From: Rhodothermaceae bacterium
Lineage (GTDB): Bacteria > Bacteroidota > Rhodothermia > Rhodothermales > Bin80
DNA length: 64,000 nt
Assembly: GCA_009838195.1 (NCBI GenBank)
Contig: VXSC01000036.1
Coordinates: 93,300-157,299, forward strand
Reading direction: 5' to 3'
Position 1 is the stretch's first letter. Each line of letters begins with the position of its first letter. A program made the position numbers and the translations under genes. Below, piece by piece: positions 1-9,449 of this stretch. Under the pieces are notes generated by a model. It made no database searches, was not told the DNA's origin, and saw nothing but the letters and a program-made list of their open reading frames with translations.

Positions 1-2
1 TC

Positions 3-140
3 GTTCGTGGACAATCCACTCTTGCAAATCAGGATCTGGTCTCTATTGACCAATCATTCTCTGGATTAGACGAATACGGGGTTCCCATCATCATTGAGGA
101 CTCCTCGGACTCAACCCCCACCCCTGAGATCGAATTGTAA
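3..140 (+). CDS. RND efflux periplasmic adaptor (C-terminal end only)
   Basis: An open frame enters from the left edge and ends at TAA 138-140. Its last 45 residues are hydrophilic and end in an acidic Ser/Thr/Pro-rich tail. The stop shares one base with the ATG of the RND pump (TAATG), so the two genes are translationally coupled. The fragment itself has no diagnostic motif. The call rests on position, since HlyD/AcrA-type adaptors usually lie directly upstream of RND pump genes in one operon. Most of the gene is outside the window. Confidence 0.6.
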   Translation, partial: VRGQSTLANQDLVSIDQSFSGLDEYGVPIIIEDSSDSTPTPEIEL

Positions 141-3100
141 TGAAAATCACTGACCTTGCAATTAAGCACCGACCAAGTGTAGCGATCCTGACGATCATGC
201 TCACGGTGGGGGGGCTCGTCAGCTATTTGACGATTTCGAAGGAAGCCTTTCCTTCCATTGAAATTCCAACGATCGTCGTCACGACTATTTATCCGGGTGC
301 CAGTCCGAGCGATATTGAATCCCTCGTAACCCGGATCATTGAAGAGGAAGTTCAATCCGTGGCTGACATTGAAGAAATTCGATCTACTTCAGTGCGAGGA
401 GTCTCCACCATCGTCATTGAGTTCACAACTGACGTATCTCTAGATTTTGCCTATCAACGAGTTCGGGACAAAGTCCAGATTGCCAAGCCTCGCCTACCCA
501 GTGACATTGAAGAACCCGTTGTCAGTGAGTTTGACGTCGAGGATATCCCCATCATGAGTATTAACCTTGCAGGGGCATTTACGGTCACACAACTAAAAGA
601 AATCGCGGAGGATCTGGGAGAAGAGATTGAGAAAAGCCCCGACATCCTGGAAGTGGAACTCATTGGTACGCTTGAGCGAGAGGTAAAAGTAGATGTGGAC
701 ATTCGTGCACTACAGGGATATGATCTCACGTTCTCAGATCTCATTGAAACGATCAGTTTCGAAAACTCTAATACTCCAGGAGGCACGATCCGCGTGGACA
801 GTAGAGATTATCTCGTGCGGATTGACGGAGAGTTTCGGGATGTCAAAAAAGAAATTGAAGAACTGGTTCTCAAAAGCCCGAATGGCTTCCCAGTGTACGT
901 CAGAGATGTAGCCGAGGTATACCTTGGCTTCAAAGAACGCTCAACCTACTCCAGGTTGCAACTGCTTCAGGAAGAAGAAGGCAAACGACTGATCCGTCTG
1001 GCGGAGACGGGGAGCTATCCGGTCATTACCCTCAATGTAAAGAAACGCAGTGGCGCGAATATCCTGGATACTGCTGACGAAATCCGAACGGTCCTTGACG
1101 AATTCCCCTTACCGCGTGGAACACAGATGGTGATTACCGGCGATCAAAGCGAACAGGTTCAGGAGCTTGTGAACGATCTTGAAAACAACATCATCAGTGG
1201 TCTGATCTTCGTCGTGCTCGTGCTACTGTTTTTCCTGGGGGTCCGTACGGCTACTCTGGTGGGTATCGCGATTCCCCTCTCCATGTTCCTCACCTTCCTG
1301 GTATTCCAGATCATCGGACAGGAATTAAACTTTGTTATCCTCTTTTCCCTGATCATTGCCCTCGGAATGCTTGTGGACAATGCCGTGGTAATCGTTGAAA
1401 ATATTTATCGCTACCGGGAGCTGGGGTACTCCCGGTTCGAAGCTGCGAAGCTGGGAACTGGCGAAGTCGGTAGCGCCGTCGTTGCATCGACCGCAACCAC
1501 TGTAGCTGTTTTCATTCCCATGCTGTTTTGGCCGGGAATTACTGGCGAGTTTATGGGCTATCTGCCCATGACCCTCATCATTACGCTGTCGTGTTCGCTG
1601 TTTGTTGCCATCATCATTAACCCTGTCATCACTGGGTATTTCGTTCGGCTGGACACAGATCCAAAAATGCGTTTTTCTTTGGCTCTTCGGACAATTCTGT
1701 TTGCCTTCTTTGCTGGCGTAGCTCTGGTAATTGGACTTGCGAACTGGCAAACGATTCTGGTACTTTCCATTGTAGTACCAATTCTGATGTTTGCACACCG
1801 GTATTGCTTCAGCCCCATCACCAAGGGGTTTGTTGGCCAGGCATTGCCAAATTTGATTACCTGGTATCGTGGATTCCTGAACACACAGTTACAACGTGAC
1901 TATGAGGTCCACGCCCCTATACTTTTACGTAAACGTCTGTGGATCAGTGCCGTAGTTGTATTTATCATTGGTTTGGGAGCCGCCGTTTCCGGCGTTTTGC
2001 TAAGCGGTCCAAGTGGTCCTTCACCACTTATCGGCATCTCTGCCCTCTTTGGGTTGGGAGTCATTGTACTTTCGATGACCGCCGTGATCCGCACCCCTAA
2101 CCCCTATCTGCAAAACTCTTTCTGCTTTCTCTCTCTGATGCTGGGGATCGTCCTGGCAGTGACTGGTGGGATTGTACTTGGAATGGCAAATGCAGCAGCC
2201 GGGACCGTACTTCTTTACCCTGCAGCTATTCTGTTTGTGATGGGACTGCTCATGGTCCTCCTCCACTGCCTCGAAGTTATCTACCTCAATGGTCTCGCTA
2301 GCGTTAAGGCAGGTGGTGTATTTGCGATACTTTCGTCTTCTATTCTTGGATTGATGGCGCTGATTCGCGGGGCAGAATTACAGACCATCCTGATCTTGCT
2401 CAGCTTGCCCGCGATTGTCATGGGAATCGGTGCCGTCGGCTATCTACTGAATGGACGAGTACTGAAACAACGTACCAGGCTGTTATTGACCGATAACCGT
2501 GCTCGCCTGTTAGTCTGTGTAGCCGGCGGATTCGTATCAATCATTGCACTGTTTGCAGCCGCTCCAACTGGCGTTGAGTTCTTCCCGGATACAGATCCAA
2601 ATATAATCACCGTGGACCTCGAACTCCCCCTGGGGACGCATCTGGAAGAAACCAACAAGATCACCCAGGTTGCACAATCCAGTATTAATTCCCTCCTGGA
2701 TGAAAATCAGTCGGACCAAGACAATATCAAGAATATTCTTGTAAACGTGGGGACTAGTAGTGGTGGAGGGGGATTGATTGGGGGTGGCCCCGGCAATCCA
2801 GAAAATTCTGTCCTAACCTTGAATGTTGTGGACTACGGGGATCGGCCGGAAACAAGTCGCAATACACTTCAAAGGCTCCGTGAATCCCTTCAGGGGATTC
2901 CAGGAGTCATTATCGAAATCAACAAGGACAATGCTGGACCGCCCGTAGGCAAACCTGTCAACATTGAAATTACGGGGCCCGATTTTTTGGAGATTACACG
3001 GATTACGGAAGAAGTCACCGGATCACTTCGACAGGCATCACAAGACAACACGATTCCCCTCTTGGTGGACATCAACAATAACCTCAATACCGGACGTCCG

Positions 3101-4168
3101 CAAATCCAGGTTCAGATTGACCGCGAACGGGCAGCCCGATTTGGATTGGACTCCCGTAAGGTCAGCAACGTCGTTCGTTCAGCCATCCAGGGTAGTGAGG
3201 CAACCAAGTATCGTTCAGGAGAGGATGAGTACGACGTAACTGTGCGCCTGAAGGAAGATCAGCGTGCCAGCCTTGAAGCGCTTGATGCGCTGACCGTCCT
3301 TCATGAAGGGACTCAGATTCCGCTGTCCTCTATTGCTGATTTTGAGATTGCTAGCGGGTATGGATCCATCACGCGTTTGGATCTCAATCGCGTAGCTACT
3401 GTGACCGGTGATGTCGTAGCAGGGGCCAATGGTGCAGCGGTACTGCAGCAGGTGCAAACTCACCTGCAGGGATATCAGGACTCTATGCCAATCGGCTATC
3501 AACTGTCGTACACGGGAGAGAGTGAAGATCAGGCAGAGGCCTTTGGATTTCTCCAGGTCGCGATGGGAATCGGGATTGCAGCGATCACACTTATCCTGAT
3601 TGCACAGTTCAATAGTATCATTGTCCCGATTATTATCATGTTAGCCGTCACGCTGGGACTCATTGGTGTGCTTCTGGGACTGATTCTCACACGTACTCCT
3701 TTCGGGTTGATGACTTTCATCGGCCTCATCAGCCTAGCCGGAATCGTCGTGAACAACAATATCGTGCTGATTGACTACATCAACCAGTTACGTGAACGAG
3801 GAAAAAGTAAACTGGAAGCGATCATTGACGGTGGGGCTACACGTCTTCGACCGGTACTGCTCACCTTCCTGACGACTGTGATTGGTCTGGTACCGCTCAC
3901 ATTCGGGCTGAATATTGACTTTGTTGGATTGTTGGCAGATCTAGCGCCAAATATCCAGTTTGGATCGCAGAATACTCAATTCTGGGGGCCTATGGGCATT
4001 GCGATCATCAGCGGGTTGTCTTTTTCAACATTCCTCACTCTGGTTATCGTGCCGGTCATGTACTCTGCCTTTGACTCCTGGTTCTTCCTCTTCTTTAGTG
4101 GACAATTCATTTTCAGACCTCAACGAGATAAAGAAGATGTCCGCCGAGATCGAAGGAAGTGGCGTTAA
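140..4168 (+). CDS. RND-family efflux transporter with extra membrane segments
   Basis: Inner-membrane pump of the resistance-nodulation-division (AcrB/MMPL-like) superfamily, expected to export a small molecule by proton exchange together with the upstream adaptor. TM1 lies near residues 14-33, followed by a porter domain. TM2-6 follow near residues 345-500, with the TM4 motif GMLVDNAVVIVEN (one Asp kept, the second replaced by Asn). The second porter domain and TM8-12 fill the C-terminal half. At 1342 residues it is about 300 longer than usual. The excess is roughly residues 510-785, between TM6 and TM7, and holds about eight additional hydrophobic stretches, an even number that would keep the topology. 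The substrate cannot be told. The ATG overlaps the upstream stop. Confidence 0.9.
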   Translation: MKITDLAIKHRPSVAILTIMLTVGGLVSYLTISKEAFPSIEIPTIVVTTIYPGASPSDIESLVTRIIEEEVQSVADIEEIRSTSVRGVSTIVIEFTTDVSLDFAYQRVRDKVQIAKPRLPSDIEEPVVSEFDVEDIPIMSINLAGAFTVTQLKEIAEDLGEEIEKSPDILEVELIGTLEREVKVDVDIRALQGYDLTFSDLIETISFENSNTPGGTIRVDSRDYLVRIDGEFRDVKKEIEELVLKSPNGFPVYVRDVAEVYLGFKERSTYSRLQLLQEEEGKRLIRLAETGSYPVITLNVKKRSGANILDTADEIRTVLDEFPLPRGTQMVITGDQSEQVQELVNDLENNIISGLIFVVLVLLFFLGVRTATLVGIAIPLSMFLTFLVFQIIGQELNFVILFSLIIALGMLVDNAVVIVENIYRYRELGYSRFEAAKLGTGEVGSAVVASTATTVAVFIPMLFWPGITGEFMGYLPMTLIITLSCSLFVAIIINPVITGYFVRLDTDPKMRFSLALRTILFAFFAGVALVIGLANWQTILVLSIVVPILMFAHRYCFSPITKGFVGQALPNLITWYRGFLNTQLQRDYEVHAPILLRKRLWISAVVVFIIGLGAAVSGVLLSGPSGPSPLIGISALFGLGVIVLSMTAVIRTPNPYLQNSFCFLSLMLGIVLAVTGGIVLGMANAAAGTVLLYPAAILFVMGLLMVLLHCLEVIYLNGLASVKAGGVFAILSSSILGLMALIRGAELQTILILLSLPAIVMGIGAVGYLLNGRVLKQRTRLLLTDNRARLLVCVAGGFVSIIALFAAAPTGVEFFPDTDPNIITVDLELPLGTHLEETNKITQVAQSSINSLLDENQSDQDNIKNILVNVGTSSGGGGLIGGGPGNPENSVLTLNVVDYGDRPETSRNTLQRLRESLQGIPGVIIEINKDNAGPPVGKPVNIEITGPDFLEITRITEEVTGSLRQASQDNTIPLLVDINNNLNTGRPQIQVQIDRERAARFGLDSRKVSNVVRSAIQGSEATKYRSGEDEYDVTVRLKEDQRASLEALDALTVLHEGTQIPLSSIADFEIASGYGSITRLDLNRVATVTGDVVAGANGAAVLQQVQTHLQGYQDSMPIGYQLSYTGESEDQAEAFGFLQVAMGIGIAAITLILIAQFNSIIVPIIIMLAVTLGLIGVLLGLILTRTPFGLMTFIGLISLAGIVVNNNIVLIDYINQLRERGKSKLEAIIDGGATRLRPVLLTFLTTVIGLVPLTFGLNIDFVGLLADLAPNIQFGSQNTQFWGPMGIAIISGLSFSTFLTLVIVPVMYSAFDSWFFLFFSGQFIFRPQRDKEDVRRDRRKWR

Positions 4169-4460
4169 CACACTGCTGTCTATTTCGAAAGCCCCGGCAG
4201 TAAATTTGGTGGTTTTAATCTGGTTGCTCGGTACAGGACGTTGCTCCCCCTGCGGATGAGGACGTCGTCGTATCCTTAATTGCAATTTTGAATCTGACTC
4301 TGCTCAGAATGGTTTAATGGATTGGAACAGATACAATCGAAGTCCATCCTGCCTCATTCTCCTCGATTCCAGCTTTATCCACTTCGTTCATGGTAGTGCC
4401 TAACTCTTTAGCCTCCTATTTGAGTTCTCATAAAGAAACTGCAACGCCGCAGTCCGCCAA

Positions 4461-5924
4461 ATGAGAGCTCTGGCGGATTTTGCCGATGCAAATCTGCGAA
4501 TATTTGACAGACCACCCCCGAAACCCGATACAAAGGATATCTATCTGATCGGGATTTGCGGTACAGGGATGGGAGCACTGGCAGGCCTCCTGGGGGAGGC
4601 AGGATACGCGGTACGTGGATCTGACAGTGGGGTCTATCCCCCGATGAGCACGTTCCTGCAGAACCAGGGGATCCCCGTCTACGATGGATATTCAGATAAG
4701 AACCTGACTCCCCTGCCCGACTTGGTCATCCCTGGCAATGCCTGTGTACCGACCCATCCCGAAGCAACCCTGGCCAGAGAACAATCCATCCCACAATTGT
4801 CGCTTCCTGAAGCACTCCACCACTTTTTCCTAAAAGACCGCCGAAACCTGGTCGTTGCTGGAACGCACGGAAAAACAACAACAACTGGAATGCTGGTACA
4901 TTTGCTACGAACTGCTGGGCGGGATCCAGGTTTTTTGATCGGAGGCGTGCTACAGGATCTTGAGCAAAGCTTCTCCATCGGAACCGCTCCCCAATTCGTG
5001 ATTGAAGGAGATGAATACGACAGCGCCTATTTTGATAAGAATCCTAAATTCTTGCACTATGCACCGCAGGTTGCAATTGTGACCTCCATGGAATTTGATC
5101 ATGCGGATATCTATGCATCATGGGAAGAGTATCAGGAAGCATTTGAAGCTTTCACGAAATTGATTCCTCCCGATGGCCTACTGGTCCTCTCCGGTGACAC
5201 TACCGTGAAGTTGAACACCAGTGCGGCTCCTGTACTGACCTATGGACTGGACCCGCATCATGATGTCTCTGGACAGGTGACCCACACCTCCGATAAGGGA
5301 ATCGAATTCAACCTGCACTATCTCGGACAGGATCTAGGACAAATGCTGCTGCCCATGAGTGGAAGTTATAATCTTCGCAATGCACTTGCAGCTAGTGCCG
5401 TTGCCCTGCATGAAGGATTAACTGCAGTTGAAATCGCAAATGGACTCTCCTCTTTCCCTGGTGTAAAACGACGACAGGAAATCCTGGGCGAACCTGCCGG
5501 TATCCTGGTCGTTGACGATTTTGCACATCATCCGACTGCAGTGCGTGCAACCATTCAAGCGGCAGCAGAGCGCTGGCCCAACCGGCGATTACTCGCCGTG
5601 TTCGAACCACGCTCCAACTCCAGCCGCCGAAAAATATTTGAAGCTCCGTATGGAGAAGCGTTCCAGGGAGCAGCGAGAGCCTACTTGTGTGCTCCACCAT
5701 TTCGTCATAATGATGTACGGGAGCACTTCATGGATATTCAGACGGTCCTGAAACGGATTCGATCAATGGGTACGCAGGCCCAATCCTTTGAGTCTGCCTC
5801 TTCTTTACTTGAGGCGCTTCTCGAAGATGCATGTTCTGACGATGTGATCTTGATCATGAGCAATGGAAGCTTTAGTGGGTTGCATCAGGATTTACTGATT
5901 GCTCTATCTGCACACAACCGGTAA
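4461..5924 (+). CDS. mpl: UDP-N-acetylmuramate--L-Ala-gamma-D-Glu-meso-DAP ligase (Mpl)
   Basis: Cytoplasmic Mur-ligase family enzyme that joins recycled murein tripeptide to UDP-MurNAc in peptidoglycan recycling. The N-terminal nucleotide-binding fold begins with GICGTGMGALAG near residue 35. The ATP loop GTHGKTTTTG is at about residues 134-143. The Mpl-type segment EGDEYDSAYFDKNPKF near residue 182 separates it from MurC. The central ligase domain has FEPRSNSS and the C-terminal domain closes the protein. At 487 residues it is slightly longer than E. coli Mpl. The next gene starts immediately after the stop, so the two are probably co-transcribed. No Shine-Dalgarno site precedes the ATG, and about 290 bp without a recognised gene separates it from the RND pump. 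Confidence 0.93.
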   Translation: MRALADFADANLRIFDRPPPKPDTKDIYLIGICGTGMGALAGLLGEAGYAVRGSDSGVYPPMSTFLQNQGIPVYDGYSDKNLTPLPDLVIPGNACVPTHPEATLAREQSIPQLSLPEALHHFFLKDRRNLVVAGTHGKTTTTGMLVHLLRTAGRDPGFLIGGVLQDLEQSFSIGTAPQFVIEGDEYDSAYFDKNPKFLHYAPQVAIVTSMEFDHADIYASWEEYQEAFEAFTKLIPPDGLLVLSGDTTVKLNTSAAPVLTYGLDPHHDVSGQVTHTSDKGIEFNLHYLGQDLGQMLLPMSGSYNLRNALAASAVALHEGLTAVEIANGLSSFPGVKRRQEILGEPAGILVVDDFAHHPTAVRATIQAAAERWPNRRLLAVFEPRSNSSRRKIFEAPYGEAFQGAARAYLCAPPFRHNDVREHFMDIQTVLKRIRSMGTQAQSFESASSLLEALLEDACSDDVILIMSNGSFSGLHQDLLIALSAHNR

Positions 5925-8315
5925 ATGTCGGGAATCGTTGGACACATACTGATCCTGATCGCTTTTGTGAGCTGCATCCTGTCTGTCTTTGCATTCTATC
6001 AGGCTACTGAACGGAAGCATCATGGACAGACTTTTTACCGTCTAGGGAAAACGCTGTGGGGCGTGATGACCGTCTGCCTTTTCAGTGCGTGGCTACTTCT
6101 GATTGTCCTTATTGCGACCCACCAGTTCCAGTACAATTATGTTTGGGCTCATTCATCCCGGGATTTACCCTTTCATTTCCTGTTTTCCGCAAGTTGGGAG
6201 GGTCAGGAAGGCTCTTTCCTGCTTTGGATCATCATGAACTGCCTGATGGGGTTTGCATTAATTCGGTGGGCCGCACCGGATTACAAAGCCCCTGTGATGA
6301 CGGTTGTGGCGTTTTGCCAGGCTTTCCTTCTTATGATGATTGTGGGGATCCGGCTTGGTTCCATTGAGATTGGTGCGGCCCCCTTTGCAACACTGGTAGA
6401 AGCGAACCCAGATGCTCCCATCTTTCAGTCGAACCCAGATTTTGTGCCTGCAGACGGAACGGGTCTTAATGATCTCCTGCAAAACTACTGGATGGTAATC
6501 CATCCTCCGATGCTTTTCGTCGGGTTCACCACAATGATCGCACCCTTTGCCTTTGCCGTGGTTGCGCTTTGGAAACGGCGCTATACACAGTGGGTGCGAC
6601 CTGCACTCCCCTGGACACTGATTAGCGTCATGTGTCTCGGTATCGGAATCGCCATGGGCGGCTACTGGGCCTATGAGACGTTGAACTTTGGTGGATACTG
6701 GGCCTGGGATCCAGTGGAAAATTCTTCATTCGTACCATGGCTGGTCGGAATCGCTGCGGTGCATCTGATGCTTATTCAGCGCAAGGGGGGGATCGGACAT
6801 AAGGCAGCTCTCTTTTTGTCTATCCTAGCCTATATCCTGGTGGTCTACTCGACCTTTTTGACACGGAGCGGCATTCTGGGAGACGCTTCCGTCCATGCAT
6901 TCGTTGATCTTGGGCTCTATAACCAGCTCCTGATCTGGATTCTGGCGATGGGGCTTTTAGGGTTTGGATTGTTTGTGTGGCGCTACCGCGATCTCCCTGC
7001 TGCGCAGCAGGAGGCTCATTTTCTGTCACGTGAGTTTCTGGTATTCTCAGGGGCTGTCCTTTTGGTCGTGATTGCAGCGGTGGTGATCCTAGGTACTAGT
7101 GCCCCCATATTCGGAAAACTGTTCAACAACAACCCGGCAACAGTCTCCATTGATTTTTACAATGAATGGACCCTGCCAATCACAGTAGGGATTTTATTCT
7201 TAGCCGGCCTGGGGCAACTTTTCTGGTGGACCAAGATGAACATCCAGAAGATAAACCGTGTCCTGATCTGGCCTGTACTTTTGGCCACTTTCAGCACTGT
7301 CATCGTATTGATTCTGACCCCATTTGCGGCAGAAACAGTTTTAGAGGGGCAGACCTTCTGGCAGCGCCACGGCTATGGAATTCAGTTGATGCTGCTCCTT
7401 TTTATGGCGTTTTTTGCCTTCTACGGCAATTTTTCTGTGCTCTGGCGGATCGGACGGGGAAACTTGAAATTAGCAGGTGGAGCACTTGCACATGTGGGCT
7501 TGGGCGTGATGGTCATCGGCATCATTGCATCCTCTGGATTCAGCCGAGCAATCTCGGATGCACCGCGAGGCAGTGACCGGGACAACTTTGTCGTGGAGCA
7601 GGGCCAGCCTACGCGTGTTGCAGGATATGAGGTATCCTACATCGGAACCGAACCTGGAGAGCGCGGACATACTCGCTTTGTGCTTGATTTTACCGATCCG
7701 AGCGGACAATCCTTTCGCCTCAAACCCGTTGCCTATGAGTCTAGTACGGGCCAATGGATACAGCACCCGGACCTCAAACCCTACTTCGAAAAAGATGTCT
7801 ACGTTGCGGTCACACCTCGTCAAATGCTAGACAATGGGGACTTGGAGAATGAGCTTGTTTTGCGCCGAGGACAAAGTACCCTCATTAATAATGGTGCCTA
7901 TCAGGTTACCTTCATCGGATTCGATACCAGAGTGGACTTACAATCTGTCCTGAGTGAGAAAGAAGTGGCACGCACAGAAATTGCCGTAGGTGCGGTGCTG
8001 CAGGTCGTTGAGGTGAGCACCAATCTGATTGAGGAGGTGATCCCGATTTATGTGATTCGTACTGACCGCAGTGTGAACCCCATTGGTGCACGATTCGGAG
8101 GAATTGGGTACTATTTCACGGGTATGAATGTCGACACCGGAGAGATCACGCTCTCCCTCGACGGTGCGACTGCAGCGGACTATGTCGTGGTACAGGCACA
8201 GGAAAAACCGGCAATCAGTCTTGTCTGGATTGGAATTATCCTGCTCAGTGGTGGTTTTCTTTTATCTGCATCCCGGCGGATTATAGACCTGCACTGGGAC
8301 GCTTCCCGGGGTTAA
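5925..8315 (+). CDS. ccmF: Cytochrome c heme lyase subunit CcmF
   Basis: Multi-spanning inner-membrane protein that attaches heme to c-type cytochromes in the periplasm (system I). The tryptophan-rich WWD heme-handling motif is present as GGYWAWDPVENSSFVPW near residues 255-275. At least a dozen hydrophobic helices are visible. The early region has WEGQEGSFLLW, typical of CcmF. A periplasmic domain at about residues 540-760 is followed by a last TM helix and a basic tail. Length 796 is a little above E. coli CcmF (647). The ATG follows the mpl stop with no gap. No other ccm gene is in the window, so the rest of the maturation system must lie elsewhere. Confidence 0.92.
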   Translation: MSGIVGHILILIAFVSCILSVFAFYQATERKHHGQTFYRLGKTLWGVMTVCLFSAWLLLIVLIATHQFQYNYVWAHSSRDLPFHFLFSASWEGQEGSFLLWIIMNCLMGFALIRWAAPDYKAPVMTVVAFCQAFLLMMIVGIRLGSIEIGAAPFATLVEANPDAPIFQSNPDFVPADGTGLNDLLQNYWMVIHPPMLFVGFTTMIAPFAFAVVALWKRRYTQWVRPALPWTLISVMCLGIGIAMGGYWAYETLNFGGYWAWDPVENSSFVPWLVGIAAVHLMLIQRKGGIGHKAALFLSILAYILVVYSTFLTRSGILGDASVHAFVDLGLYNQLLIWILAMGLLGFGLFVWRYRDLPAAQQEAHFLSREFLVFSGAVLLVVIAAVVILGTSAPIFGKLFNNNPATVSIDFYNEWTLPITVGILFLAGLGQLFWWTKMNIQKINRVLIWPVLLATFSTVIVLILTPFAAETVLEGQTFWQRHGYGIQLMLLLFMAFFAFYGNFSVLWRIGRGNLKLAGGALAHVGLGVMVIGIIASSGFSRAISDAPRGSDRDNFVVEQGQPTRVAGYEVSYIGTEPGERGHTRFVLDFTDPSGQSFRLKPVAYESSTGQWIQHPDLKPYFEKDVYVAVTPRQMLDNGDLENELVLRRGQSTLINNGAYQVTFIGFDTRVDLQSVLSEKEVARTEIAVGAVLQVVEVSTNLIEEVIPIYVIRTDRSVNPIGARFGGIGYYFTGMNVDTGEITLSLDGATAADYVVVQAQEKPAISLVWIGIILLSGGFLLSASRRIIDLHWDASRG

Positions 8316-8328
8316 CCAGCTCCGGGAA
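8303..8328. terminator. Candidate bidirectional terminator hairpin
   Basis: A 7-bp perfect inverted repeat (TTCCCGG ... CCGGGAA, 12-base loop) straddles the ccmF stop and the 21-bp gap to the convergent permease gene. There is no strong T-tract on either side, so it is only a candidate for ending both transcripts. Confidence 0.3.
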
Positions 8329-8336
8329 ATCTGGCT

Positions 8337-9449
8337 TCAGGAATGAACAATTGCTTCGCGGGCGAGCTCGCGACCCGTGTGCGTTAACTCTAAATACTCT
8401 CCAACTGTGTGCAGCAAGTTCTGCGATGCAGCCCGGGTAACTACCCCTTGCGCAAAAGACTCCTCCCATGCCATGTGGCCCTGCAGGTGATCAATACGAC
8501 ACTCTTGCTCTGCCTCGGGTGTCGCCTCATGTTGCAGTAGATGGATGACCAACATCTTGATGGCAAACTGCCACTTCTGGCGCTTTCTTCGTTTCCATGC
8601 AGCTAATAATCCCTGCTCCGGGGCTACACAAAACAGAATGGCAAACTGTAAGCCGACCATGACCGCCATACACCCTGCAATTGACGCATCAAAGAGATGT
8701 GCCACCCAGTACCCTGATATCGAGGCGGTAATGCCCAGAGCTACACTGTAGAGGATCATGTGCCCAAACCGATTGGTGACCAAGTAAGCACTTACTGGAG
8801 GCCCAACCATGAGGGCAACAACCAGAATTGATCCAACGGCATCAAATGCAGCGACCGCGGTCATGGATACCAGTCCCATCAACACATAGTGAAGTACCCC
8901 CGGCAAAAATCCCAGCGTTGCACAGAGAGCACCATCAAATGTGGCCAGCTTCAGTTCTTTGTAGAACAGAAGTATATACCCCATGCAGAGTAGCCCAACG
9001 CCCCCTGTCGCATACAGAGCCTGGGGGCCCAGGTCATATCCTGCAATTTCCAGACGATCAAATGGCACAAACGCCAATTCCCCCAACAGCACGGCATCCG
9101 TATCCAGATGCACATCACTAGCAAACCGTGCAATCAAGATCACACCGACGGCAAACAGACTCGAGAACACCAACCCAATCGCGGCATCTTCACGCACACG
9201 ATCTGTCTTTCGTATCCATTCAACCAATACGACTGTGAGTAGGCCCGCTGCCGCCCCACCCAATATGAGTAGTGGGGACGACAGATTTCCAGTTAGAAAA
9301 AAGCCGACCACTATGCCAGGCAGAATTGCGTGACTGATCGCATCACTCATCATCGCCATCCGCCTCAGAACGAGGAACGTCCCGGGAAGCGCACACGCGG
9401 CGGCAACGATAGCAGCTACCAATTGGATTTCCAACTGAAACGTACTCAT
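8337..9449 (-). CDS. mntD: Mn/Zn ABC importer permease with C-terminal winged-helix-like domain
   Basis: Integral-membrane subunit of an ABC-3 (TroCD/MntCD/ZnuB) family metal importer. Residues 1-280 carry eight or nine hydrophobic helices and the family motif around MMSDAISHAILPGIVVGF. Residues about 285-370 are an extra soluble tail, basic at first and ending in HTGRELAREAI, which resembles the winged-helix end of DtxR-type regulators. Such fusions occur in some Bacteroidota and Chlorobi metal permeases; the function of the tail is unknown. The gene is last in the minus-strand operon and overlaps the preceding permease by 4 bp (ATGA). Mn is preferred over Zn from the binding-protein ligands, but this is inferred. 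Confidence 0.85.
   Translation of the reverse strand: MSTFQLEIQLVAAIVAAACALPGTFLVLRRMAMMSDAISHAILPGIVVGFFLTGNLSSPLLILGGAAAGLLTVVLVEWIRKTDRVREDAAIGLVFSSLFAVGVILIARFASDVHLDTDAVLLGELAFVPFDRLEIAGYDLGPQALYATGGVGLLCMGYILLFYKELKLATFDGALCATLGFLPGVLHYVLMGLVSMTAVAAFDAVGSILVVALMVGPPVSAYLVTNRFGHMILYSVALGITASISGYWVAHLFDASIAGCMAVMVGLQFAILFCVAPEQGLLAAWKRRKRQKWQFAIKMLVIHLLQHEATPEAEQECRIDHLQGHMAWEESFAQGVVTRAASQNLLHTVGEYLELTHTGRELAREAIVHS

Noticed and set aside
1159..2266. Several antisense open frames inside the RND gene
   Set aside because: They lie opposite hydrophobic TM codons, which commonly leaves the reverse strand open, and their products are low-complexity with no motifs.
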